NCBI GenBank assembly: GCA_041674625.1
Contig: JBAYVI010000054.1
Coordinates: 1 to 18,955 of the forward strand
DNA length: 18,955 nt
Reading direction: 5' to 3'
From: BRH-c32 sp041674625
GTDB taxonomy: Bacteria; Bacteroidota; Ignavibacteria; Ignavibacteriales; Melioribacteraceae
Of this stretch, positions 7,900 to 17,900 are shown one piece after another. The notes under the pieces were generated by a model. The model did not search any database. It had not been told where the DNA came from and was given only the letters and a program-made list of their open reading frames with translations. The translations under genes were made by a program, and so were the position numbers. Numbering within the stretch: the stretch's first letter is position 1; each line of letters starts with the position of its first letter.

Positions 7900-9555
7900 T
7901 TATTTGTGTGTTCCAAAGTAGTTTATAATGGAGTCGTATATTAATCCGGCATTTGTTTTAGCAGATATTTTTGTCATCCATTCACTTGCCCAATTTGTAT
8001 ATTCTTTCTTCAAGTTTTTTGTTAGTTCTAAAGTCTCTTTCTTATCTATTGTTTCCGAGCCATCTGCTATATCAGCAATCTTATTAGCTAAAATTGATTG
8101 CCAATATTGAAAGTAAGCCGCTTTACTCCAGTTGTTTAAAACCTCAATACCGCCATCAGCTTTTGGAATCAGTTGATTTAATTCTTGTATACCAGCGGAA
8201 ATATTCTTGGTAGAATTGGTAATTGATTGTTTTAAAGCATCCCATTGATTTCTGTTCTTCCATTTGGTAATTAAGTCTTTGATATAATTTTCAGGCGCAG
8301 GCTTGGAGTCCTTTAACCCTGTCCACATTATTCCGGTTGTGTTTTGATAAGTAAATGGAAATGTAGAACCAATTTTTTCAAAAGCATTATTTATATCTAC
8401 ATCATCATTCTTAAAGAAATACTTCTGAATTTCATTTAATATATTTTCTTTACAGAGTGTAGAATTTTTCATTGTAAATGGAGCACTATAAAGCCACAAT
8501 TCTTGTGTTTCAAAATTTGGTATACGTACCGCCCAAGTTGTAACACAATTTCCTAATAAATTTAATTGAGCAGTTTTACGTGCAGCACCAATAACATTAT
8601 CGAAATGTAAATTATTTGTACCAACAAAAACTGCATCTCCGTAACTACGAGCACTACTACATAGGATTACGTCAAATCCTTTCTCATTCAAATAATCACT
8701 GGTATAAAAAGGATTAAGATTTTCATTCTTATCAAGTATTTGCGGAAAATCTTTTTTTGTTTCAATTGTAATTTTATCTTTATTTAAACGTCCCTTTCCC
8801 CACACCATCAATTGTTCAGGTATCGAATCTCCATCCCAATAATTCCAGTCCCATATAACAAACTTCTTTGATATAGCATCAAGTTCATTCGGATGGCTTA
8901 AAATCATATCACTCCAAACTCCGGGTCTAATATTATTTTCAAAAAGGGGACGAGCAATATCGTTCAAATAATCTGAGTATAACTTATTCTTGCCAACTCT
9001 TTCGGCTGTATTTTTACATACTGAACATGTTGCAAAAGCGTAAGCTTCGTCCCCGCCCAGGTGGAAATATTTAAGATCACCGAACAATTCTATATATTCA
9101 TTAACCCAACTCTTTATAAATTCTTTTACGTCATTGTTGCTCGTGCAATAGCAATCGTATCGGCTTGAATCCTCACGAAATGAATAGTATTTCTCATGCT
9201 GTAAAACATATTCTCCATGTCCAATAGTTTGGAACAGTGGTATTGGTTCTAATCCTAATGACCTCGAATATTTGATTATCTCTTTAAATTCTTCCTTACT
9301 AAATGCATCAGGACTTGCACATTCGGGACATGTTTCCCATTTTACTTCATCTTCTATTTCCCAAAGTATCGCATTGTAGCCCATTTGGGAAGCTTTGTCT
9401 ATCCATTTAATTACATAATCTTTATTCAGTGAAACTGAATTAAAATCGAAATGAAAGACTATTAATTGTTCTTTTTTATTCTGACCGTTAGAGATACTTG
9501 TAGCAATCATGAATAATAAAATAGCAAATAATATTTTTATACCACTTTTGAACAT
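7900..9555 (-). CDS. Short-form GH20-type beta-N-acetylhexosaminidase with paired cysteines, exported
   Basis: The protein has 551 residues with a signal peptide (about 1-24, ending SISNGQ). The barrel starts almost at once, with VFHFDFNSVSLNKDYVIKW followed by the strand NAILWEIEDEVKW. The GH20b domain present in the other hexosaminidase is therefore missing. HLGGDEAYAF at 165-174 provides the Asp-Glu pair D169-E170 expected for GH20 catalysis, and PLFQTIGHGEYV (106-117) matches the PEFDMPGHA region. Three cysteine pairs lie close to it: C76/C79 (CPEC), C135/C137 (CYC) and C177/C180 (CSVC). About 200 C-terminal residues form an alpha-helical tail. The layout recalls the HexD-like and other accessory-domain-free branches of GH20. 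Its start overlaps the end of the oxidoreductase gene by 19 bp, so the two are likely co-translated. GH20 clan assignment is fairly firm; the substrate may differ from that of the canonical enzyme at 587-2638. Confidence 0.82.
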   Translation of the reverse strand: MFKSGIKILFAILLFMIATSISNGQNKKEQLIVFHFDFNSVSLNKDYVIKWIDKASQMGYNAILWEIEDEVKWETCPECASPDAFSKEEFKEIIKYSRSLGLEPIPLFQTIGHGEYVLQHEKYYSFREDSSRYDCYCTSNNDVKEFIKSWVNEYIELFGDLKYFHLGGDEAYAFATCSVCKNTAERVGKNKLYSDYLNDIARPLFENNIRPGVWSDMILSHPNELDAISKKFVIWDWNYWDGDSIPEQLMVWGKGRLNKDKITIETKKDFPQILDKNENLNPFYTSDYLNEKGFDVILCSSARSYGDAVFVGTNNLHFDNVIGAARKTAQLNLLGNCVTTWAVRIPNFETQELWLYSAPFTMKNSTLCKENILNEIQKYFFKNDDVDINNAFEKIGSTFPFTYQNTTGIMWTGLKDSKPAPENYIKDLITKWKNRNQWDALKQSITNSTKNISAGIQELNQLIPKADGGIEVLNNWSKAAYFQYWQSILANKIADIADGSETIDKKETLELTKNLKKEYTNWASEWMTKISAKTNAGLIYDSIINYFGTHK

Positions 9556-10643
9556 AACTCTTTCCCATTTTGAACGTCTATTACTTCACCGGTTTCTATG
9601 CTTAAATGAATAGCTTCAATAGCTTTAGTAACTTCATGACCATCAATCCCGGATGGATATGTACCTTCCAAATCTTTTAATGTTAGTCCATTATTTATGT
9701 GTACCACATTTGCAATAAAATGCTGAATACTATTTATTCCATAACCAACATATCTTGGTTTACCATAAATATCATTTTCTAAATGCATAAAACCGGAATT
9801 ATGATTTCTAATACCTTTTTCAGATTCAAAACATGAAGTAGTCCCGCGATTATGCGAATCCGCCTCTACTATACCTTCAGTGCCAATTAACCTAAACCCC
9901 TGATTAACAATCGATGAAAAATTCTCGGGCAAAACCCATGAGCTATCGAGAGTAATCACTGCATTATTTTCAAAGGTTAGCATACTTGTAATAGAATCAT
10001 AAGTATCAAGTCCGAGTTTTAGCAATTTATTCTTTTGTCCTTTAGCATAAACAGTTTTTACTCTACTATCCATCAGCCAACTAATTAAATCGATAAAATT
10101 AGATCCGAGAAACCAAGCAGGTGAAGTGTTGCTCACCCAATCCTTGAACCAATCGCGAGGAACAACTATCTGGTCTTCCATATAGCAATAGCCATAAAGA
10201 AAATCACCGAACCTATTTTTATTTATGAGATCCTTAATTTCTACATGATAAGGGTCATAGCGTTTATGAAAATCTACCTGCAAAATTATATTTCTTTCTT
10301 TTGCGATATTTACCATTTCCAAAGAACCAATAGAATTAGTATCTAACGGCTTTTCAACCAAAACATGTAACCCATGCAATAATGAATTTAGAACGATATC
10401 TTTATGCTGATAATCCACAGTAGCAACAGAAACTGCATCTAAATTCTCTTTCTCTATCATCTCTAAATAATTAGAATAAACCGGGATATTAAAAGCATTC
10501 TTAATTGAAGAATGTTTTGCAATATCAATTTCAGCCGCAGCAACCAATTCAACATTTAACACATCTTCTAATTGTTTAAATGCGTGCAGATGAAATATTC
10601 CAAATCTTCCGACACCAATAGTTGCAATTCTTAGTTTTTTCAT
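9537..10643 (-). CDS. Gfo/Idh/MocA-family NAD(P)-dependent oxidoreductase
   Basis: This is a cytosolic protein of 368 residues. It has an N-terminal Rossmann fold, KKLRIATIGVGRFGIFHLHAF, with the GVGRFG nucleotide-binding loop at 10-15, and the family motif VEKPLD with K98. The C-terminal half is the alpha/beta domain that builds the sugar site. Enzymes of this family oxidise or reduce sugars, inositols or pseudo-sugars at a hydroxyl. Unusually, in the segment that normally reads LDxGxHxxD the sequence is SPAWFLGSNFIDLI (174-187), so by eye F178 and N182 occupy the places of the usual catalytic Asp and His. It starts 24 bp after the ROK regulator stop, and its last 19 bp overlap the GH20 start. 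GH109 glycosidases share this fold, but they are exported and longer; this protein has no signal peptide. The substrate is unknown. Confidence 0.88.
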   Translation of the reverse strand: MKKLRIATIGVGRFGIFHLHAFKQLEDVLNVELVAAAEIDIAKHSSIKNAFNIPVYSNYLEMIEKENLDAVSVATVDYQHKDIVLNSLLHGLHVLVEKPLDTNSIGSLEMVNIAKERNIILQVDFHKRYDPYHVEIKDLINKNRFGDFLYGYCYMEDQIVVPRDWFKDWVSNTSPAWFLGSNFIDLISWLMDSRVKTVYAKGQKNKLLKLGLDTYDSITSMLTFENNAVITLDSSWVLPENFSSIVNQGFRLIGTEGIVEADSHNRGTTSCFESEKGIRNHNSGFMHLENDIYGKPRYVGYGINSIQHFIANVVHINNGLTLKDLEGTYPSGIDGHEVTKAIEAIHLSIETGEVIDVQNGKELCSKVV

Positions 10644-10667
10644 TCTGCTATTAATTTATCCTTTACA

Positions 10668-11915
10668 CTATTTTTCATCAATAAATGTGTTTATTTTAGT
10701 TTTAAAAAATTCTTCAATTATCGGGACAGTTGCGCCAATAGTGCCTGAATGACTGCCCATTTTAGAAAAAACTATTTCAGTATTTCTTCTTGGCACTTCC
10801 AAAGCTCTTTTTTGAACAACGTGCATCATTGCAGGTGTAACAATATTCTCAGCACACCCAATTTTACCGCCGACAATTATTCTTTCGGGATTAAATAAAT
10901 TTATAAGAGTAACAATACCTTCGCCGATATTCTGCCCCATTTTATCAATTAGGTTATAAGCTAATTTATCGCTTGATAAAGCTGCTTGGCAGATAATATC
11001 AAAATCCAATTTATTTATATCGTGCTCAGTCAAATCGAGTAGACTGGAATTAACCCCTTTTGAAAGTAAATCTTTTGCCTGATTAACAATTGCTCTTGTA
11101 CTTGCTATTGCTTCAAGACAACCAAGGTTACCACATTCGCATAAAGGTCCACGATCATCAACTGAAATATGACCAAACTCACCCGCTGAACCGGAAACTC
11201 CTTCAAATAATTTTCCATTCAGAATAATACCCATTCCAAGACCGGTACCTACATTTAGGTAAAGAATACTATTCTTACCAATACCAACGCCGAAATTTCG
11301 CTCTGCTAATGCAGCGGCATTTGCTACGTTAAGTATGTAGTTTGGCATCTTGAATTTTTTAGCTAAGATTTCTTTGAATGCAACTACACCCCAATTAACT
11401 AAATGAGGAAATGGAATAGCTGAGCCATCATTTGGATTATACAAACCTGCAATAGATAAACCAATTCCCAAATATTTTTCACGAGGGATTTTTGCTTTTT
11501 TTATTAACTGATCAATTGCTTCAATGAGCATTTTCAAAACTGCATCTTTACCATCTTCTTTATTATATGTAATAGCCTCGTATAATATCGGTTCACCTTT
11601 TAGATTGCAGATACAAGTGTGAATCCGTGTATGAGAAAGTTGACAACCGATCGAATACCTAAAATTATGATTGATATTATATAAAGCCGATCTTCTTCCG
11701 CCGATGGATTCTTCTTTTCCATCTTGAATAATTAAACCGATTTTATTCAGTATAGTTGTAATAGTATTCACTTTTGCAAAACTAATACCAGAACTATTAA
11801 CTATATCCCTGTTTGTTATTGGTCCGTCTGAATAGATTTTTTCAATAACCACAGTAACGTTCCTCTGCCTTAAGAGAGTCTGACCTTTTACTGTATTTTC
11901 TTTTTTTGTATTCAT
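10668..11915 (-). CDS. ROK-family transcriptional regulator (NagC/Mlc/XylR type)
   Basis: This is a DNA-binding sugar-responsive regulator of 415 residues. The N-terminal winged helix-turn-helix spans about 15-80 (PITNRDIVNSSGISFAKVN, then the wing IGGRRSALYNI). The rest is the ROK sugar-binding fold. The zinc motif is seen as GEFGHI (245-250) plus CECGNLGCLE (259-268), so H249, C259, C261 and C266 are probable ligands. It is unlikely to be a kinase. The phosphate-binding DxGGT of ROK kinases is replaced by IGCQLSHTRI, and the catalytic Asp of the NDANAAALAE motif is replaced by valine (NVANAAALAE, V197). The relatives NagC and Mlc bind GlcNAc-6-P or partner proteins. Here the gene lies inside the operon, 28 bp after the PorV-like gene, so feedback control of the same transcript by an amino sugar is likely. 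No operator could be identified with confidence. Confidence 0.93.
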   Translation of the reverse strand: MNTKKENTVKGQTLLRQRNVTVVIEKIYSDGPITNRDIVNSSGISFAKVNTITTILNKIGLIIQDGKEESIGGRRSALYNINHNFRYSIGCQLSHTRIHTCICNLKGEPILYEAITYNKEDGKDAVLKMLIEAIDQLIKKAKIPREKYLGIGLSIAGLYNPNDGSAIPFPHLVNWGVVAFKEILAKKFKMPNYILNVANAAALAERNFGVGIGKNSILYLNVGTGLGMGIILNGKLFEGVSGSAGEFGHISVDDRGPLCECGNLGCLEAIASTRAIVNQAKDLLSKGVNSSLLDLTEHDINKLDFDIICQAALSSDKLAYNLIDKMGQNIGEGIVTLINLFNPERIIVGGKIGCAENIVTPAMMHVVQKRALEVPRRNTEIVFSKMGSHSGTIGATVPIIEEFFKTKINTFIDEK

Positions 11916-11943
11916 AATAGTTCCAAACGATACTATCTATTTA

Positions 11944-12972
11944 TTAAAGCATTATTAAACTTGCTGTTAGCTGTAATGGAGAAGTAAATCTACCTGAATT
12001 TTCCACCATATAACTAACATCTAACTTAAATCCAAGATTATTAGAAATAGAATACCTTACTCCGGCACCTGCGGTAAATCCACCTAAATCATAATTTATT
12101 CTGTATCCGCAACGTACATTAAATAATCCGAGATAACTATATTCCAATCCGAGATTTAATCGTTCAGAATAATCTCGTAAATGGATTGCATCGACAGCAA
12201 CCAAAAGAGAATTTTTAGAAGTATTCTCCCAGAAATCGAACATATTCATAGAGATACCCATTTTAAATGTTAATGGAGTACTAAACGATTCTTGTTGGTA
12301 CTTTAAATCCGTAGAGAAGTTCTGTATTGTCATAGAAAACGCTAAGCTTTTAAAACCTGGATAATAAAGAGTTCCAAAATCCATACAAAAAGCTGACATG
12401 GTATTTTCTGTTACACTTTTTTCTCCGGACGTATTTAATGTTACATTACTTCCGTAATTCTCATATAAATATCTAATCTGCCCGCCGAAGGAAAATTGTG
12501 GCGACATCTTTTTAGAATATGTTAATCCTATTGCCATATCGGTAGGTGAAAACAACCCTTCATCTACATAACCAAATTGAGCGGATTCTTCTAAAGTCTG
12601 TGCCACAGAAGTTTTATGAAGTTCACCATAATCCATCCATAAAACATTAGCACCGATTACTCCCCATTCCTGAAGATTTACGCCTACACCAATAGCATTC
12701 ATTGATATATCAGCAATCCAAGAATTATGGCTAAAAAGAAATTCATTATTCTCCAATTCAGCTAAACCGGCGGGATTCCAAAACATAGCCGTAACACCTT
12801 TGACGGAGGAAATACCAGCTTCTCCGCGTCCTACCATTTCAGCTCCAACACCTATTTTTAGGTATTGCATTCCGCTTTGACCAACTTTATTAAAATTATC
12901 CTGTGCAAAATTATGATTAAAGGATAATAACAAAAAGAGGATAATCATTAGGAAAAGATTTCGTTTAATCAT
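11944..12972 (-). CDS. PorV/PorQ-family outer-membrane beta-barrel protein
   Basis: The protein has 342 residues with a signal peptide (1-23, ending HNFAQ). The mature start KVGQSGMQYLKIGVGAEMVG with GRGEAGIS, and then GVTAMFWNPAGLAE, is the typical opening of the PorV/PorQ (UPF0164) family. These are FadL-like outer-membrane barrels, some of which serve the type IX secretion system as shuttle proteins for sorting-domain cargo. The remainder alternates short amphipathic strands and turns, ending in the aromatic/hydrophobic pattern of a barrel. Its start overlaps the stop of the preceding FN3/sorting-domain gene by 4 bp (ATGA at 12972-12969), and that gene follows the TonB receptor by 9 bp. 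A role as dedicated partner of those two surface proteins is therefore likely. Whether it handles protein cargo or substrate is not readable here. Confidence 0.85.
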   Translation of the reverse strand: MIKRNLFLMIILFLLLSFNHNFAQDNFNKVGQSGMQYLKIGVGAEMVGRGEAGISSVKGVTAMFWNPAGLAELENNEFLFSHNSWIADISMNAIGVGVNLQEWGVIGANVLWMDYGELHKTSVAQTLEESAQFGYVDEGLFSPTDMAIGLTYSKKMSPQFSFGGQIRYLYENYGSNVTLNTSGEKSVTENTMSAFCMDFGTLYYPGFKSLAFSMTIQNFSTDLKYQQESFSTPLTFKMGISMNMFDFWENTSKNSLLVAVDAIHLRDYSERLNLGLEYSYLGLFNVRCGYRINYDLGGFTAGAGVRYSISNNLGFKLDVSYMVENSGRFTSPLQLTASLIML

Positions 12973-14939
12973 CTTATCACCACAAATTTAATTATTTCAT
13001 TTCCCAAATCAGATTCAACGTGAGCGATATAAAGCCCGCTTACTATAAACTGATTTGAATCAGTTACTTGATTCCATTCTTCGGAACCTAATCCACTATC
13101 ATGGTAAATTGTTTTTACAAGATCGCCAGATATAGTAAATATCCTAATTGTACATTTCACCGGCAATCCCACAAAGAGTAACTTATTGTTTTGAATATCA
13201 CTTGGATTATTCGGATCACCATAATTTACTGAACGGATATTATAGGGGTTTGGTACTACTCTCAAATTTGTCTTAAAACTTTCATGCGTAAGTTGTGGCT
13301 CAACTGCTGAAGAAGCACCTACATAAGCTGTGGAAGAAAGACGTGAACTTTCGAGCGACTGACCCGGATGTAGATAATTATTCTTTCCATCATCAAATGC
13401 AGTTACTGCATAATAATAATTAAACCCAACGACTACATTAGAATCAATATAAGTATGTATAATCGGATTACCTGAATTACCACCCATTTCGTAAATCATA
13501 TCCCATTTATTATCTGGAGATATTGAGGCACGATAAAGTCTGTACCCGGCAAAATCTTTATTCTTAGCATCCGGATCTAATGCACTCTCAGAACTGGCAG
13601 ACCATTGAATTTTTATATTACCCATACCTGAAGTAACGAGAATTGAATCCGGGGGTGGAAGGGGATCAGGAATATTGAATCTCTTTGTGAATGCTACTTT
13701 TGCAGCCGCAAGAGATTGAAACATTGAATCTCTTCCAGTCTCTACTTCTGTTTCATACTGCGATTTAGTGATTGTTCCGCTCAATAACTGCATTCCTAAG
13801 TCTTCAGCTTTTTCTCTACTGATACCATCAATAATTTGAACAAGTACAATTCTAACATCTTCATTAACAGGTATATTATAAGGACCAAAACTCATAAGGA
13901 AATTTTCACCGCCGTAACCCGCAAAATTTTCGTTACCTCCTTGTGATAATTTTTGAATCTGCGTACTTGCACTCGATTCAAGACCTGAAGAGTTATCTAC
14001 ATTTATAGGCTGACCGGGATCGTCAGAAGAACCTGATTCCAAATCATCAATTGCCTGTTTATCTGCATGGAGAACACCAAGACCATAGAAACCCGGCACT
14101 CTTGGTTCCATAGTTATAGGATCTGGATCAAAGCTATCTGTATCAACATTATTACCGTCCCACGCAATTAGAACTCTTGCAGAATCGGCAGTTTTATCTC
14201 CTTTAACCCAATTATCATAAGAAGCACCATAATATTCATAATTATCGTCAACTTCAGTTCCGCCAAATCGAGGTTTAATATCAGTTGAAAATGGGAAACC
14301 GAACCAAACATCTTTTAATTGGTTTTTTAATTCTTTCGTTTGTACATTATTATCAACATTACCGGTATTAATAAACCGATAATCGAAAACCACATAGTTC
14401 TTATGTCCCTCAATTGCATAAGCATAAGTCTTTAGCTGAACAGTAATACCAAGCGAAGTGGTCCAAACAGATTCAATCTGTTCATCACAAACAAGAGAAG
14501 GTACTAATGATGCATTATCGAATGTTTCAGCTTTCGCCTGTCCCGACCCATCAAATATTTTTACGCTTGGGTAAGGATACCTTATTCTTTTTTGAAGGCT
14601 GAGTGGTACTATATCATTAGTATTTAAATATAAATTACCGCAAGCAACGAAAGCATCTTTAGTAGTTGTGTCTCCTACACCCAGAAAATTTCTTACGCCT
14701 AGCCAAACTCCCCAAGATTCGATATACATCTTCTTTGAGGAGAAATTGAAATAGCGAGAATCGTAGGGCCAAGTAGGATATAAAACAGTATTATTACGAT
14801 AAAGCAAAGCCCCGTTTTCACTTACTTCTAAAGCCAACCGATTTATATGATGTTCAAACGCTTTTTGTGCGTGCAAAATATTCTGAGAAGAGAACAGCAA
14901 TAAAAAGAATACGATTATTTTGAAACTGCGTTTCATCAA
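12969..14939 (-). CDS. Exported surface protein with FN3-like domain and T9SS-like C-terminal tail
   Basis: The protein has 656 residues with a signal peptide (1-24, ending ILHAQ). The large N-terminal region (about 25-425) is rich in aromatic residues and beta structure, and I do not recognise a named family in it. It is acidic, with stretches such as DTDSFDPDPITMEP and ESGSSDDPGQPI. Residues about 430-520 look like a fibronectin type III fold (IKIQWSASSE ... DFAGYRLYRAS ... YYYAVTAFDDG). Residues about 560-656 resemble a secretion C-terminal domain: VVPNPYNI, KCTIRIFTISGDLVKTI, SGLYIAHVES and a final IIKFVVIR. It lies 9 bp after the TonB receptor and overlaps the PorV-like gene by 4 bp. In a classical glycan locus this slot would hold SusD; this protein is not SusD-like and has no lipobox. 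A substrate-binding partner of the receptor is plausible but unproven. Confidence 0.75.
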   Translation of the reverse strand: MMKRSFKIIVFFLLLFSSQNILHAQKAFEHHINRLALEVSENGALLYRNNTVLYPTWPYDSRYFNFSSKKMYIESWGVWLGVRNFLGVGDTTTKDAFVACGNLYLNTNDIVPLSLQKRIRYPYPSVKIFDGSGQAKAETFDNASLVPSLVCDEQIESVWTTSLGITVQLKTYAYAIEGHKNYVVFDYRFINTGNVDNNVQTKELKNQLKDVWFGFPFSTDIKPRFGGTEVDDNYEYYGASYDNWVKGDKTADSARVLIAWDGNNVDTDSFDPDPITMEPRVPGFYGLGVLHADKQAIDDLESGSSDDPGQPINVDNSSGLESSASTQIQKLSQGGNENFAGYGGENFLMSFGPYNIPVNEDVRIVLVQIIDGISREKAEDLGMQLLSGTITKSQYETEVETGRDSMFQSLAAAKVAFTKRFNIPDPLPPPDSILVTSGMGNIKIQWSASSESALDPDAKNKDFAGYRLYRASISPDNKWDMIYEMGGNSGNPIIHTYIDSNVVVGFNYYYAVTAFDDGKNNYLHPGQSLESSRLSSTAYVGASSAVEPQLTHESFKTNLRVVPNPYNIRSVNYGDPNNPSDIQNNKLLFVGLPVKCTIRIFTISGDLVKTIYHDSGLGSEEWNQVTDSNQFIVSGLYIAHVESDLGNEIIKFVVIR

Positions 14940-14948
14940 AACTCCATT

Positions 14949-17900
14949 TTAAAAATTAATTTTTATTCCGAAATAAATATCACGCGGTATATTAAAGAGC
15001 AACTGTGATGGAAAATTAGCATCATCAGGCAATTTAATATTTGCAGCTTTATAATCACCCGGATTATCGTTTCCACCCTCTTCAGGAAGATTTAATGATT
15101 CTAAGTATTCATTGTATAATTTCAAATAAGGAAGAAGCAACGATCTTAAATTCGGATTTAGCTCTTTTACATTAAATAGGTTATATACTTCCATATAAAT
15201 AACAGTAGAGAAACCGGCTATTTCGACACCTTTGGATAATCTCATATTCGTATTCTGATGAGGATTCCATCTCATGTTATTATTAATGCCCGGAAGACCT
15301 TTTGGATTATAAGTAAATGTTTTTCCACTTCGATATTCGTGAGTAAAATTAAGAACCCAATCACCAAAGAGATCAAAACCTAATATATCTTTTCCCCAAC
15401 CGACTGGAGACTTAAAGGTAATATTAGCCAAAAAAGAATATGAAGCTCCGGGAGTATATTGAGAGCTGCTACTCATTCCGGGTGTTTTTAATACTTCCTC
15501 ATAAAATACTGCCTGCCCGAAATCACCTGATGAAGTAATCAAATAATCAAAACTCAAACTTCCAAGTAAATAATCGCCAACTTTTTTCTCAAAAATTGCT
15601 TCAAGACCACGAGAATCTGCGTAGTTATCATTTGAATAGGTTGATATTCTATTTCCAATTTCGGAATAATAATCTACCCACTTTACTTGATTTGTAATAT
15701 TTCTGTAAAAACCGGATACATGGAATAAGTATTCATTACCTATCTGCTGTTCAAAACCTAATTCATAAGCAATTGTGCGCTGAGGTTTTAAGTTAGAGTT
15801 TTCAATCCTATCATAAAATCCACCGTATCTTTCCCTTTTATTATAAAGAAAACTGACTCCCGGTTCATCATAAAAATGTCCGTAATTAAAGAATAATTTA
15901 CTCTTTTCACTTATGGGATGTGAAATACCTATTCTTGGACTTACATATAAAAATGGTTTTATTCTTTCTGTTGGCACAAGATTAAGACTATCCACTGTAT
16001 AATAATCAGAAAATAGATCTGTGTAATAAGTGCCTCTTCTATCCGTATAATCGACCCTAAGACCAAGATTAGCAATCATACCGCTAAACTCAATTTTATC
16101 CTGAAAATAAGCAGCAAGTTTAATAGGAATTTGTCTAAATTCATCAAACTTAACTAATGGAGGGGAAATCTGTATAAGTCCATTACTCATGTTCATATCA
16201 TCATAGTTAAATTCAAAACCTACTTTAATCTGATGATTTTCATTAAGTTGACTTACCAAATCGAATCGAGTATTTATTAAAATTTCTCTTGAATAATCTC
16301 TTTCTTTACCATGACCACCAAGAATAAAAGAGAACCCGGATGTTTTAATTCCAAACTCACTTTCTCTTCCACCGAAATCAGCTACATCATAAGGAGTCCA
16401 GCCATTGGGCTGTTCATTAAACCCTACACCTCCGACAGTAAATACAACATCATTGCTTCTTTCGGCTGCATGATTAACGAATGAACGTCTTAGTAAATAC
16501 GATAACTTAAAATCATAAAAAGTATTCTCGGATAATGCATGTGAAACATTAAGAGCAAATTGATTTCTGTAACGATCTGCAATTGAACGCATTGCCTGAT
16601 AGTATTTAGTCAATGGGTATTGCATACTATATATAGCTTGCTCGACAGAGGTAACTGAGACTTGAGGAGTATTATAAGTTGTAGTCGATAAGTTTTGCTG
16701 ATACGTACCTTGAAGATTTACTTTCATCCCCATCATGGGATTAAAAGTAAGTTTCCAAAACCAGTTCATATCTTCATAATGATCTCTTGACAAAGGAATT
16801 GCGAGCATATTGTATTCATATCTCCAACTTGTAAAGAAGCGAAGATTAGCATCTTTACTGATATAATCGAATAGAGGTACCGGACCACCTACTGTTGCAT
16901 CAACAATATAATCGGGTTTATTCCCATACTTTCTTTCTCTATGCTGATATTTCCATACTTCCTGAGCTTGCTCAGGTGTAAATCCATAAGTTGTATCATG
17001 GGCAGCAAATTGCTCCCAATAACTATCGGGTTTACCTTCCGCATGAATTCCATCAGGACCAAATAGAGCATCATCATAACCATATAATAACCATTCAGGC
17101 GCTGATGTTTGATCAAAAACTGAAGCTCCAAAATGTTTTCTTTCTGCCGGGCTATATTTTACGTCTGCACTAAATGTATATTTATCAGTTCCATCTTTTG
17201 TAACTACGTTAATTACGCCTGAACGAATATTTCCATATTCAGCATTAAACCCGCCGGTTAAGATTTCCGCAGCTTTAAGAGAACTCATATTGAAATTCGT
17301 TAAAGAACCGGACGATAATGCCTCGGTTACATTAAGTCCATCCACGAATACACCAACACCAGTACCACCACGTATTGATAATTCATTTGTTATCTGCTCT
17401 TGAGAATCATTTGTTCTCTGCTGATAAACTGTACCTGGCTGAAGGTTTAATAGATTGTTGAAATTAATAATCGGCAGAGACTCAACCTCCGAAATTTCTA
17501 TATCTCTTTTGCTCGAAGAAACATCCAATGCTATCGGAGGTCTTTTTGCTCTAACTACTACCTCCTCACCCAAAGCGATTGCAGTTTTTTGCAATTCGAC
17601 ATTTATATCAGTAGTTCTATCAATTATTATTTTTACATCCTCAACCACTACAGTTTGGTAACCGATATAAGATATCTTCACTTTATACGTGCCGGGAGTT
17701 AGTCCTATTATAGTAAACCTTCCGTCAATATCAGAAGCGGTACCTGTTTGAGTTCCAAGCACCATAATATTAACACCTATAAGTGGTTCTCCATTTTCGG
17801 CATCTTTTACCGTACCTACAATTTTACCCGTATTGCCTGCAAGTAGCAAAGTATGGTTTACTAGTAAAAATAATATAATATAAATTATTTTTGTAAAACT

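Noticed and set aside
9537..10643. GH109-type alpha-N-acetylgalactosaminidase
   Set aside because: GH109 shares the Gfo/Idh/MocA fold, but its members are usually longer and exported. This protein is 368 residues, has no signal peptide, and shows a plain oxidoreductase layout.
10668..11915. ROK-type GlcNAc kinase (NagK)
   Set aside because: It has an N-terminal winged HTH and lacks both the ATP-loop DxGGT and the catalytic Asp, so a regulator is the better call.
12969..14939. SusD-like lipoprotein
   Set aside because: The signal peptide has no lipobox cysteine, and the mature protein is beta-rich with an FN3-like domain and sorting-like tail rather than the helical TPR fold of SusD.
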